Below are positions 37,541 to 45,448 of a stretch of 64,000 nt of DNA, piece by piece. Positions within the stretch are counted from its first letter, which is position 1; each line of letters begins with the position of its first letter. The position numbers were made by a program, and so were the translations under genes. The notes beneath the pieces were generated by a model that did not search any database, was not told the DNA's origin, and saw only the letters and a list, made by a program, of their open reading frames with translations. The stretch is from Streptomyces ardesiacus (GTDB taxonomy: Bacteria > Actinomycetota > Actinomycetes > Streptomycetales > Streptomycetaceae): assembly GCF_003112575.1 (NCBI RefSeq), contig NZ_BEWC01000003.1, positions 310,001 to 374,000 of the forward strand, in the 5' to 3' direction.

Positions 37541-38050
37541 ATGACCACGTTGCCCCGCGGCACCGCCGCTCTCGGACACCGCGTTGTGCGACGCCGCCGC
37601 GCCGTCGCCGCCGCAGGCGCCGTGTCCGCCGGACTTCTCCTGCTGTCCGCCTGTGACAAGCCGACCCCGATCTCGACGATCACGGTGGGCAGTGACTCGG
37701 TCAGCTCCCAGGCCACCTGCGGCGGGGAGGGCAAGACCCTTTCGGCCGCCGAGATCACCAAGTGCCTGAAGGACAAGAACGCGAAGTCCATCACCGTCGA
37801 CCCGGACGAGACCGTGCGCTTCGGTGTCGACCCGGACATCGCCGACAAGCACTGGACGATCCTGATGAACGGCCAGCAGCTCGTCGAGGACAGCGACAAG
37901 ACGTACCGCACGGTGCCGGGCAGCGTGTTCTTCAACGCGCAGTACGGCGCCCAGGGCAACTCGACGAACGTCGCCGTCGCGGCCCGGGACGGCAAGGACA
38001 ACAGCCAGAACATCACCGGTGTGTGGGTCTTCGAGCTGAAGAAGGACTGA
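37541..38050 (+). CDS. DUF2771 lipoprotein
   Basis: 169 residues. The basic N-terminus RRRRAVAAAGAVSAG leads to a hydrophobic core and lipobox LLSAC, so it is lipid-anchored outside the membrane at Cys39. The mature part (ITVDPDETVRFGVDPDIADK, then NGQQLVEDSDKTYRT and GVWVFEL) matches DUF2771, of unknown function. A second cysteine pair (TCGG, KCLK) could form a disulfide. It lies 15 bp upstream of mqnB, suggesting co-transcription. Confidence 0.9.
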   Translation: MTTLPRGTAALGHRVVRRRRAVAAAGAVSAGLLLLSACDKPTPISTITVGSDSVSSQATCGGEGKTLSAAEITKCLKDKNAKSITVDPDETVRFGVDPDIADKHWTILMNGQQLVEDSDKTYRTVPGSVFFNAQYGAQGNSTNVAVAARDGKDNSQNITGVWVFELKKD

Positions 38051-38065
38051 CCGCCCACGTCCTCC

Positions 38066-38773
38066 GTGCACCTCCTCGTGGCCACCGCGGTCCCCGTCGA
38101 ACGGGACGCGGTGGCTCGGGCGTTCCCGGGTCCGGGCGCGGACGTGTCCCGGCCGGGGATCGCCCTCCACCGGCTGCCGGGCGGCCCGGACCTGCTGGCC
38201 GCCGGGGTCGGTCCGGCCCTCGCGGCCGCCTCCACGGCCGCCGCGCTGACCGCCGCGGCTCTCGACGGCACGCCGTACGACCTGGTCGTCTCGGCCGGCA
38301 TCGGCGGCGGCTTCGCCCCGCACGCGCCCGTCGGCTCGCTCGTCGTCGCCGACGCGATCACCGCGGCCGACCTGGGCGCCGAGACCGCCGACGGCTTCCT
38401 GCCGGTCACCGAACTCGGCTTCGGCACCGTCACCCACCACCCGCCCGCCGGCCTCGTCGCCGCCGTCGCCGACGCGACGGGCGCCCGTCCCGGCACCGTC
38501 CTGACCGGGTCGACCGTCACCGGCACCGCGGAGCGCGCCGCGCTGCTGCGCGAGCGCCACCCCGAGGCGCTGGCCGAGGCGATGGAGGGCTTCGGCGTCG
38601 CCGAGGCCGCCGCCGCGCACGGCGTGCCGGTGCTGGAACTGCGCGCGGTCTCCAACCCGGTCGGTCCGCGCGACCGCGCCGCCTGGCGCATCGGCGAGGC
38701 CCTCGCGGCGCTGACGGACGCCTTCGGGAAGCTCGCCCCCGTCCTCACGAGTTGGAACCCACATGAGCACTGA
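38066..38773 (+). CDS. mqnB: Futalosine hydrolase
   Basis: 235 residues, GTG start. It cleaves futalosine to hypoxanthine and dehypoxanthine futalosine in the alternative menaquinone pathway. Fold of nucleoside phosphorylases: MHLLVATAVPVERDAV, VSAGIGGGF, LVVADAITAADLG (catalytic region), and the purine-site EAMEGFGVAEAA with an active Asp/Glu nearby; VSNPVGPRDRAAWRIGEA closes. It overlaps mqnD by 11 bp. The ribosome site is weak, so translation may rely on coupling to DUF2771. Confidence 0.95.
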   Translation: MHLLVATAVPVERDAVARAFPGPGADVSRPGIALHRLPGGPDLLAAGVGPALAAASTAAALTAAALDGTPYDLVVSAGIGGGFAPHAPVGSLVVADAITAADLGAETADGFLPVTELGFGTVTHHPPAGLVAAVADATGARPGTVLTGSTVTGTAERAALLRERHPEALAEAMEGFGVAEAAAAHGVPVLELRAVSNPVGPRDRAAWRIGEALAALTDAFGKLAPVLTSWNPHEH

Positions 38774-39611
38774 GACCCTGCAGATCGCGTACTCCCCCTG
38801 CCCCAACGACACCTTCGTCTTCGACGCCCTCGCCCACGGCCGTGTCCCCGGCGCCCCCGCCCTCGACGTGACCTTCGCCGACATCGACGTCACCAACGGC
38901 ATGGCCGAGCGCGGCGAGTTCGACGTGCTGAAGGTGTCGTACGCCGTGCTGCCCTACGTCCTCGGCGAGTACGCCCTGCTGCCCTGCGGGGGCGCGCTGG
39001 GCCGGGGCTGCGGGCCGCTGGTGCTGACCCGGGAGGCCGGTGCCGACCTGCGCGGACGCACGGTCGCGGTGCCGAGCGAGACCTCCACGGCCTACCTGCT
39101 CTTCCGCCTGTGGGCGGCGGACACCGTGCCCGGCGGCGTCGGCGAGATCGTGGTGATGCCGTTCCACGAGATCATGCCGGCCGTGCGGGACGGAAAGGTC
39201 GACGCGGGACTGGTGATCCACGAGGCGCGCTTCACGTACCAGAACTACGGGCTGCACAAGCTCGCCGACATGGGCGAACACTGGGAGCGGACCACCGGGC
39301 TGCCGATCCCGCTCGGCGCGATCATCGCGAAGCGCTCGCTGGGCGCCGGCACGCTGAACCGCCTCGCCGACGCCGTCCGCGACTCCGTGCGCGCGGCCTG
39401 GGACGACCCGGAGGCGTCCCGGCCGTACGTCATGGCGCACGCGCAGGAGATGGACCCGGCCGTCGCCGACCAGCACATCGGGCTGTACGTCAACGAGTTC
39501 ACCGCCGACCTCGGCGAGGACGGCTACGCGGCGATCCGGGGCCTGCTGACCCGTGCGGCGGCCGAGGGCCTCGTGCCGGCCCTCGGCCCGCAGGCGCTGG
39601 CGTTCCCCTGA
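38763..39611 (+). CDS. mqnD: 1,4-dihydroxy-6-naphthoate synthase
   Basis: 282 residues. It converts cyclic dehypoxanthine futalosine to 1,4-dihydroxy-6-naphthoate in menaquinone synthesis. Markers: IAYSPCPNDTFVFDALAHG at the N-terminus, KVSYAVLPYVLGEYALLPCG, VPSETSTAYLLFRLW and AGLVIHEARFTYQ, which holds the catalytic His. The periplasmic-binding-protein-like fold is complete. It shares 11 bp with mqnB, so the two are coupled. mqnA and mqnC are not in the window. Confidence 0.96.
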   Translation: MSTETLQIAYSPCPNDTFVFDALAHGRVPGAPALDVTFADIDVTNGMAERGEFDVLKVSYAVLPYVLGEYALLPCGGALGRGCGPLVLTREAGADLRGRTVAVPSETSTAYLLFRLWAADTVPGGVGEIVVMPFHEIMPAVRDGKVDAGLVIHEARFTYQNYGLHKLADMGEHWERTTGLPIPLGAIIAKRSLGAGTLNRLADAVRDSVRAAWDDPEASRPYVMAHAQEMDPAVADQHIGLYVNEFTADLGEDGYAAIRGLLTRAAAEGLVPALGPQALAFP

Positions 39612-39623
39612 CCGGGGGGCGGG

Positions 39624-40007
39624 TCAGACGTCGAGCTGGTCGGCGACCGCGCGGAGCAGCCCGGCGATCTTCTTGCCCGCCGTCTTCTCCGGGTAGCGGC
39701 CGCGCTCCAGCATCGGCGTGATGTTCTCCAGGAGCGTCGTCAGGTCCTGCACGATGGAGGCCAGCTCGTCCGGCTTCTTGCGCTGCGCGGCCGCGACCGA
39801 GGGGGCCGGGTCGAGGAGGGCGAGCGAGAGTGCCTGGTCGCCGCGTTGTCCCGCGACGACCCCGAACTCGACGCGCTGTCCCGGCTTCAGGCTCTCGACT
39901 CCGGCGGGGAGGACCGAGGAATGGACGAAGACGTCACCGCCGTCGTCGCGGGAGAGAAAGCCGAAGCCCTTCTCGCTGTTGAACCACTTGACCTTGCCGG
40001 TAGGCAC
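39624..40007 (-). CDS. Cold-shock-domain protein with C-terminal extension
   Basis: 127 residues, GTG start. The first 65 residues are a CSD: GKVKWFNSEKGFGFLSRDDG holds RNP-1 (KGFGFL), then DVFVHSSVL holds RNP-2 (VFVHS). A unique C-terminal part of about 60 residues (KKPDELASIVQDLTTLLENI to AVADQLDV) is helical and may dimerise, so this is longer than the 67-residue Csp. It binds single-stranded nucleic acid; the tail's role is unknown. It is convergent with mqnD; a short shared hairpin (CTGACC...GGGTCAG) lies between them. Confidence 0.92.
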   Translation of the reverse strand: MPTGKVKWFNSEKGFGFLSRDDGGDVFVHSSVLPAGVESLKPGQRVEFGVVAGQRGDQALSLALLDPAPSVAAAQRKKPDELASIVQDLTTLLENITPMLERGRYPEKTAGKKIAGLLRAVADQLDV

Positions 40008-40152
40008 GTCTGTCCTCGTCCTCGTACTCGTCGGGAAAACTGCTCGGAAATATGCTCGGAAACGGCTCTTGATAGCACTTGGGCGGGTCGTCCGGACCCG
40101 CCGGTACCAAGGCTAATGGTCTGTGACCGGGTGACAAGACGTCCCCCGGCCG

Positions 40153-40176
40153 GTTCCCAGGCCTGGGAACTACCCT
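40153..40176 (+). promoter_or_regulatory. Perfect 18-bp palindrome overlapping a promoter
   Basis: GTTCCCAGGCCTGGGAAC (40153-40170) is perfectly symmetric and is followed directly by TACCCT (40171-40176), a -10-like box 6 bases before the GTG of the next gene. A protein bound here would block the spacer, so it is a good repressor operator candidate. Confidence 0.55.
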
Positions 40177-40182
40177 GGTCGG

Positions 40183-40461
40183 GTGCGCGAACAAACCCAA
40201 ACGAATTCCGCCGCGCCCGGTGACGGTCTGATCCGTGCCGGTGCGATCGTCTTCTTCGTCGGCGCCGTGGCCACTCTGGTCACGGTGGCCCCGCTGCTGC
40301 TGGGCACGACGCCCTTCCCCACCTTCATGTTCCTGCTGAGCATGCTGATGGGCGTGGGCTTCCTGGTCGCCGGTGCCGGGGTGCTCCGGTCGGTCGCCGC
40401 CGGGCGGCGTCAGGCGCGCGCCGCGTCGCGCCCCTCGGTGTCGCCCTCGCCGTCCCGGTAG
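40183..40461 (+). CDS. Small two-helix membrane protein
   Basis: 92 residues from GTG 40183 (REQTQTNSAAPGDG). Two hydrophobic helices, GAIVFFVGAVATLVTVAPLL and FMFLLSMLMGVGFLVAGAGV, followed by a basic C-terminal tail (GRRQARAASRP). Function unknown; similar small proteins occur in Streptomyces. The start lies 6 bases after a -10 box and may be leaderless. Its 3' end overlaps the convergent HAD gene by 52 bp. Confidence 0.78.
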   Translation: MREQTQTNSAAPGDGLIRAGAIVFFVGAVATLVTVAPLLLGTTPFPTFMFLLSMLMGVGFLVAGAGVLRSVAAGRRQARAASRPSVSPSPSR

Positions 40462-41072
40462 GCCGCGAGCCACGCCGGGAAGGCGGTGAGGTCGGCGAGG
40501 ACCACGTCCGCACCGGCCGCGCGCAGTTCCCCGGCGTCGCACGGCCCGCTGGCCACCGCCACCGAGCGGGCCCCGGCGGCGCGGGCTCCCCGGACGTCGC
40601 CGACGTGGTCGCCGACGTACACGTCCGCGTCGTGCTCGCGCAGCGCGACGGCCTTCTGCTCGGCCCACAGCCCGCCGACCACGGCGTCCGGCTCGATGCC
40701 GAGGTGGGCCAGGTGCAGCTTGGCGTTCGGCTCGTACTTGGCGGTGACGACGACGGCCCGCCCCCCGGCCTCGCGCACGGCGGCGACGGCCTCGCGGGCG
40801 CCGGGCAGCGCGAGCGTGGGCGCGATCGCGTACGCCGGGTAGATCTCCCGGTACAGGTCGGCGACGGCCTCGATCTCCTCGGCCGGGAACCAGTGGGCCA
40901 ACTCCTCGGCCAGCGGCGGTCCGAGCCGGGTGACGGCCAGGTCGGCGTCCACGTGCGTCCCCGTGCGCGCGCTCAGCTCCAGGTAGCAGGCGCGGATGCC
41001 GGGCCGCGAGTCGATCAGCGTCATGTCGAGGTCGAAACCGACGGTGGGCGCGGGACGGGTCGTGGAGGACAT
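40410..41072 (-). CDS. HAD-superfamily phosphatase
   Basis: 220 residues. Motif I is VGFDLDMTLIDSR with the nucleophile Asp (residue about 13); motif II Thr is in AVVVTAKYEPN; motif III Lys in EQKAVAL; motif IV is YVGDHVGDVRGA. The cap inserted after motif I (ARTGTHVDADLAVTRLGPPL) resembles phosphoglycolate phosphatase (Gph/PGP). Substrate not assignable. The ATG at 41072 has GGGAGCC upstream. Its promoter side is the repeat cluster at 41.1-41.6 kb, so transcription must start within or pass through that cluster. Confidence 0.9.
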   Translation of the reverse strand: MSSTTRPAPTVGFDLDMTLIDSRPGIRACYLELSARTGTHVDADLAVTRLGPPLAEELAHWFPAEEIEAVADLYREIYPAYAIAPTLALPGAREAVAAVREAGGRAVVVTAKYEPNAKLHLAHLGIEPDAVVGGLWAEQKAVALREHDADVYVGDHVGDVRGARAAGARSVAVASGPCDAGELRAAGADVVLADLTAFPAWLAAYRDGEGDTEGRDAARA

Positions 41073-41119
41073 GGCTCCCATTGTGCCGGGCGCCCGACGA
41101 ACCCCGTCGGCCACGGGGC

Positions 41120-41565
41120 GGGCCGGCCGGGCAAGCCGTCGGCCGGGGCGGCGGCCGGCCACGCAAGCCGTCGGCCCGGACGGCGGTCGGCCGCAGAAGC
41201 AGCCCGCCCCAAGAGCAGCCAGCCGCAAAGACGGCCCGCCACGGCACCCGGACGGCCACGCAAGCCCGTCGGCGCGGGCCGCGGTCGGCCACGCAGGCCG
41301 TGGGCCCGAGCGGCGGCCGGCCAGACAAGCTGTCGGCCCAGGCAATGGCCTGCGACGCAAGCCTTCGGCCCGTCGGCCACGCAAACCGTGGGCCGGGACT
41401 GCGGCCGGCCACGCAAGCAGCCCGCCCCCAGGAACAGCCAGCCGTAAAAACGCACCGCCACGCCACCCGGACGGCCACGCAAACCCGTCGACCCGCACCG
41501 CGGTCAACCACGCAAGCCGCCAGCCCGGACGGCGTCGGCCACGCAAGCCCCTCGGCCAGGGCCGC
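41120..41565. repeat. Cluster of degenerate ~30-bp repeats (core CCACGCAAG)
   Basis: About eleven variants of a core CCACGCAAGCCGTCGGCC recur near 41128, 41157, 41254, 41287, 41321, 41353, 41376, 41407, 41473, 41507 and 41535, mostly 23-34 bp apart. Superimposed is a longer duplication: 41198-41300 and 41416-41519 match over about 103 bases at roughly 85% by hand alignment. No frame keeps the repeat in phase, so it does not look like protein repeats. It fills most of the 573-bp gap between the HAD gene and the membrane-protein gene, both on the minus strand. Confidence 0.85.
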
Positions 41566-41645
41566 GGCCGGGTGCCGCGGGGCAGCAGCGGACCCGGCAG
41601 CCGCAGGCACCGGTCGGCCGCAGGCCCGACAGCCGTGCGGGGCGG

Positions 41646-42656
41646 TCAGCCCCGGGGGCGGCGGGCCCGCCACAGGAGGTACAGGGCGGTGGCCACGGCG
41701 GCGGAGCGCAGGACCCAGGGCCAGGTGTCGGCGACGGCGTCGCTCATGTGCCCCTCGGTGACCGGGTCGCCCCAGCGGCCCTCGGTACGGCCCCACAGCC
41801 AGACGGCGCCGGCGGCGGCGACCGTGCCGGGCAGGCCGAGGACGGCCCACTTCGACTGGGCCGGGGTGAGCCGGCGGGTGAGGTAGGCGATCAGCCAGCC
41901 GAGGCCCAGCGGGACCAGGCTGCCCAGGACGGCGCCGACGATCAGGAGGACCGCGGCGATCAGCAGCAGGGGGTTGTTCCAGCCGCCCTCGGGCCACAGC
42001 CGGGGCAGGCGGCGGCCCTGGCGCCCCCCGGCGGCCTCGGCGGCCGGTTCCCCGGCCTCCGCCGGCGGGACCTTCGTCCCGGCGGCGTCCTCCTTCTCCG
42101 CCTCGTCCTCCCTGCTCGGCGGCTTCCTCAGCAGCTCCGGGATCTCGACGCCGCCGACGAACCCGGGGACGCTGTCGCCGAGGCCCATGCCGGCGAAGGG
42201 GCCGTCGTCGACCCGCCACCAGTCCGGCTGCCCGTCGCCCGCCTCGCCCAGTTCCCCGGCGCCCGCCAGATGGGGCGGGGAGGCGGCCTCGGGTGCGGCC
42301 GGTGCTTCGGGCCCGGGGTGCCGCCGGCCCTTGCGCCGCTCGGCCCGGCGGGGCTCGGGGTCCGCGGCCTCGGGGTCCCGCTGCTCGGGTACGGCGGTGG
42401 GGGCCGGCGCCTGCTTCCGTACGCCGCTCGTGCCGCCCGCCGCCGTGACGACGTCGTCGGGGTCGCCCAGCCGGTCCAGGATGCGGCGGACGGCGGCGGG
42501 ACTGTCGACGGTGGTCTTCGCCCGGTGCCGGTCGATCTCGTTGCGCAGCTCCGACACCAGGCGCATCCGGGTGGCCGACGGCAGCTGGCGCTGCTGGGCC
42601 ACGTCGCCGACGCGGCTCAGGTACTCGAAGACGACCTGGTCGCTCTCGATCCCCAT
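41646..42656 (-). CDS. Membrane protein with N-terminal HAAS/DUF1700-like region
   Basis: 336 residues. The N-terminus (MGIESDQVVFEYLSRVGDVA, then LRNEIDRHRA and ILDRLGDPDDVV) resembles the HAAS/DUF1700-type domain of actinobacterial regulatory membrane proteins. A 150-residue Pro/Ala/Glu-rich linker follows, then at least three hydrophobic segments (LLLIAAVLLIVGAVLGSLV, LGLPGTVAAAGAVWLWG and a last one near VLRSAAVATALYLLW). Such proteins often sit with a PadR regulator; none is here. GGAGGGGAAC precedes the ATG. It is divergent from the Helicase_C_3 gene (139 bp apart). Confidence 0.75.
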   Translation of the reverse strand: MGIESDQVVFEYLSRVGDVAQQRQLPSATRMRLVSELRNEIDRHRAKTTVDSPAAVRRILDRLGDPDDVVTAAGGTSGVRKQAPAPTAVPEQRDPEAADPEPRRAERRKGRRHPGPEAPAAPEAASPPHLAGAGELGEAGDGQPDWWRVDDGPFAGMGLGDSVPGFVGGVEIPELLRKPPSREDEAEKEDAAGTKVPPAEAGEPAAEAAGGRQGRRLPRLWPEGGWNNPLLLIAAVLLIVGAVLGSLVPLGLGWLIAYLTRRLTPAQSKWAVLGLPGTVAAAGAVWLWGRTEGRWGDPVTEGHMSDAVADTWPWVLRSAAVATALYLLWRARRPRG

Positions 42657-42795
42657 GTTCCCCTCCGGGGCGGTGCGTTGCGGTACCCGGCGTACCCCGT
42701 CGGACGAAGGTACCGAATCTTCCCCGTCCGGCCGACGGCACCGCGCCCACGCACGCGCCCCTCCGCCGTCGCACCCACCCGCTACCGTGGGCAGG

Positions 42796-45381
42796 ATGAG
42801 CACCGAGGAGAAGTCCGCGGCCCCCCGGTCCCTCGCGGAGGCGCTCCGCGTCAGGGACGACGTCTCCCTGGCCGCCCTCCTGCGCAGCCGCCCCGACCTC
42901 ATCACCCCCGTGCCGACCGACCTCACCCAGCTCGCCACCCGCGCCGGCACCCGCGCCTCGGTCGTGCGGGCGCTGGAGCGGCTGGACCGGTTCGCGCTGC
43001 AGACCGCCGAGGCGCTGGCCGTCGCGCCGGACCCGGCGTCGTACGGCGAGCTGCTCGCCCTGATGGGCGGCGACGAGCAGGACCCGGCCGTCGCCGCCGC
43101 CCTGCCGCGGGCCACGGCGCTGCTGCGCGAACAGGCGCTGGTGTGGGGCGCCGACGACCGGCTGCGGCTGGTGCGCACCGCCCGTGAACTGCTCGCGCCC
43201 TCCCCGCAGCACCCGTCCCCGACGGGCCTCGGCCCGACCGTGCGGGAGGCGACGGCGGGGATGTCCCCGGGCCGGATCCAGGAGATCCTCGGCGCCGTCG
43301 GCCTGCCCTCGACCCACGACCCGGTCTCCGCCGTGTCGGCGCTCGGCGCCCTGTTCGCCGACCGGCGGCGGATGGCGGCGCTCCTCGCCGGGCTGCCCGA
43401 GGAGTCCCGGGAGGTGCTGGCCCGCCTGGTGTGGGGGCCGCCGTACGGCCAGGTCACCCATGATCCGGCCCCGCACCTGCGCGCGCTGCTCGACCGGGGC
43501 CTGCTGCTGCCGACCGCGCCGGGCACCGTGGTGCTGCCCCGCGAGGTCGCCCTGCACCTGCGCGCGGGCCGGGCGCACCGGGCGCCGGAGCCGGTGCCGC
43601 CGCCGGTGGAGGCCGCCGCCACGCACCGTCCACAGGTGGTGGACGCCACCGCGGCCGGACAGGCCCTGGCCGCGCTGGCGACCGTCGAGGAACTGCTGAA
43701 GGAGTGGGACGAGGGCGGCCCGGCGGTGCTGCGCGCGGGCGGCCTGAGCGTGCGGGACCTGAAGCGGACCGCGGTCGCCCTGGACGTGCCCGAGCCGGTC
43801 GCCGCGTTCTGGGTCGAGCTGGCCTACGGCGCCGGTCTGATCGCCTCGGACGGGGAGGCCGACGAGCGGTACGCCGCGACCCCGGCGTACGACGAGTGGC
43901 GCGAGCTGCCGCCCGCCGAGCGCTGGGCGCACCTCGCGGCGACGTGGCTGACGGCCACCCGGACGCCGGGCGTGGTGGGCGGGCGGGACGCGAAGGACCG
44001 CGCGCTCTCGGCGCTGGGCCCGAACCTGGACCGTTCGGCGGCGCCCGAGGTGCGGCACCGGGTGCTGGCCCTGCTGGCGGGCCTGCCCGAGGGTGCCGCA
44101 CCGGTCGAGGAGTCGGTGCTGGCCCGGCTGCGCTGGGAGCGTCCCCTGCGCGGCCCGCAGCGCGAACAGCACGCGTCGGGCGCGGCGCGGGACGAGGACC
44201 TGCGCAGCCGGATCGCCCGCTGGACGCTGTCCGAGGCCGAGCTGCTGGGCGTCACCGGGCGCGGCGCGCTGGCGGCGCCGGGCCGGGCCCTGATCGGCGC
44301 CCCCGACGCACCCCGTCCGGCGGCGGAGGACGAGCCCGAGGGCCCCGGCGACAAGCTCCCCGTCCACCACCACCGCCTGCCCCCGGCGGCAGCTCCCCCG
44401 ACGCCCGCCGACCGGGCCGCGGCCACCGCGTCCGCCGCCCGGCTGCTGGCACCGCTCTTCCCCGAACCGCTGGACCACGTGCTGCTCCAGGCCGACCTGA
44501 CGGCGGTGGCGCCGGGGCCGCTGGAGCGGGAGCTGGCCGACGTGCTGGGGGTGCTCGCGGACGTCGAGTCCAAGGGCGGGGCGACCGTCTACCGGTTCAC
44601 GCCGGGCTCGGTGCGCCGGGCCCTGGACGCCGGGCAGAGCGCCGCCGACCTGCACGCCTTCCTCGCCCGGCACTCCCGTACGCCGGTGCCGCAGCCCCTG
44701 ACGTACCTGATCGACGACGTGGCCCGGCGGCACGGGCGGCTGCGGGTGGGGGCGGCCTCGGCGTACGTGCGCTGCGACGACGACGCGACGCTGGACGAGA
44801 TCCTCGCCGACAAGCGGGCCGCCGCCCTGGGCCTGCGCCGCCTGGCGCCCACCGTGCTGGCCGCGCAGGCGGAACCGGCGGCGCTCCTCGAAGGGCTGCG
44901 CGCGATCGGGTTCGCGCCGGCCGCCGAGTCCGCCGCCGGTGACGTGCTGATCGCCCGCGCGGACTCCCGCCGCACCCCGCCCCGGGCGGCGCCGGAGCCG
45001 GTCCCGGACGGGCCGCCGGCCCCCGACGACACGCTCCTGGCGGCGGCGATCCGCGCCGTGCGCGCCGGTGACCTGGCCTCCACGGCCCCGCGCAAGCCGG
45101 GCCCCGGCGACGAGGACGGGGCGGGCGGTGCCCCGGGCGGCGCGCTGCCCCGCACCGGCGCCGCCGAGACGCTGGCCACGATGCAGGCGGCGGTGCTGAC
45201 CGGCGAGGCGCTGTGGATCGGCTACGTGAACGCCGAGGGGGCCGCCAGCCAGCGCGTGATCGCGCCGATCCGGGTCGAGGGCGGCTTCGTCACGGCGTAC
45301 GACCACACGGCGGACGAGGTGCGCACCTACCCGCTGCACCGGGTCACGGGCGTCGCGGAACTCGCCGACGACGCGGGCTGA
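42796..45381 (+). CDS. Helicase_C_3-domain protein (XPB-associated)
   Basis: 861 residues, start ATG 42796 (MSTEEKSAAPRSLAEALRVR). The N-terminal half is made of winged-helix-like segments (LTQLATRAGTRASVVRALER). The middle, from HVLLQADLTAVAPGPLERELA to YRFTPGSVRRALDAGQSA and RRHGRLRVGAASAYVRCDDD, is the helicase conserved C-terminal domain (Helicase_C_3). The C-terminal 60 residues (LWIGYVNAEGAASQRVIAPI) look like a WYL-type sensor module. No Walker A motif is present, so it is not an ATPase itself. It lies 67 bp upstream of XPB, suggesting a shared DNA-repair or stress complex. Confidence 0.85.
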   Translation: MSTEEKSAAPRSLAEALRVRDDVSLAALLRSRPDLITPVPTDLTQLATRAGTRASVVRALERLDRFALQTAEALAVAPDPASYGELLALMGGDEQDPAVAAALPRATALLREQALVWGADDRLRLVRTARELLAPSPQHPSPTGLGPTVREATAGMSPGRIQEILGAVGLPSTHDPVSAVSALGALFADRRRMAALLAGLPEESREVLARLVWGPPYGQVTHDPAPHLRALLDRGLLLPTAPGTVVLPREVALHLRAGRAHRAPEPVPPPVEAAATHRPQVVDATAAGQALAALATVEELLKEWDEGGPAVLRAGGLSVRDLKRTAVALDVPEPVAAFWVELAYGAGLIASDGEADERYAATPAYDEWRELPPAERWAHLAATWLTATRTPGVVGGRDAKDRALSALGPNLDRSAAPEVRHRVLALLAGLPEGAAPVEESVLARLRWERPLRGPQREQHASGAARDEDLRSRIARWTLSEAELLGVTGRGALAAPGRALIGAPDAPRPAAEDEPEGPGDKLPVHHHRLPPAAAPPTPADRAAATASAARLLAPLFPEPLDHVLLQADLTAVAPGPLERELADVLGVLADVESKGGATVYRFTPGSVRRALDAGQSAADLHAFLARHSRTPVPQPLTYLIDDVARRHGRLRVGAASAYVRCDDDATLDEILADKRAAALGLRRLAPTVLAAQAEPAALLEGLRAIGFAPAAESAAGDVLIARADSRRTPPRAAPEPVPDGPPAPDDTLLAAAIRAVRAGDLASTAPRKPGPGDEDGAGGAPGGALPRTGAAETLATMQAAVLTGEALWIGYVNAEGAASQRVIAPIRVEGGFVTAYDHTADEVRTYPLHRVTGVAELADDAG

Positions 45382-45448
45382 CGATCAGGCACACTTGAGG
45401 ATTGGCCGAGCCGTCGTCCGGCCGTACGCACGCGAAAGGGTGCCGCCC

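Noticed and set aside
41120..41565. AT-hook protein repeats (GRPRKP) on the plus strand of the repeat cluster
   Set aside because: The motif appears in one frame only where GGCCACGCAAGCCC happens to be in phase; unit lengths are not multiples of three, so the frame changes from repeat to repeat. Histidine, alanine and glutamine readings are equally common in other frames.
41120..41565. CRISPR array
   Set aside because: Units are degenerate, spacing varies (23-34 bp with 66- and 97-bp gaps), spacers are not unique and no cas gene is near.
39934..45339. A single 1801-codon minus-strand frame across four genes
   Set aside because: Open only because stops are rare in GC-rich DNA; it runs antisense to the Helicase_C_3 gene and lacks any domain.
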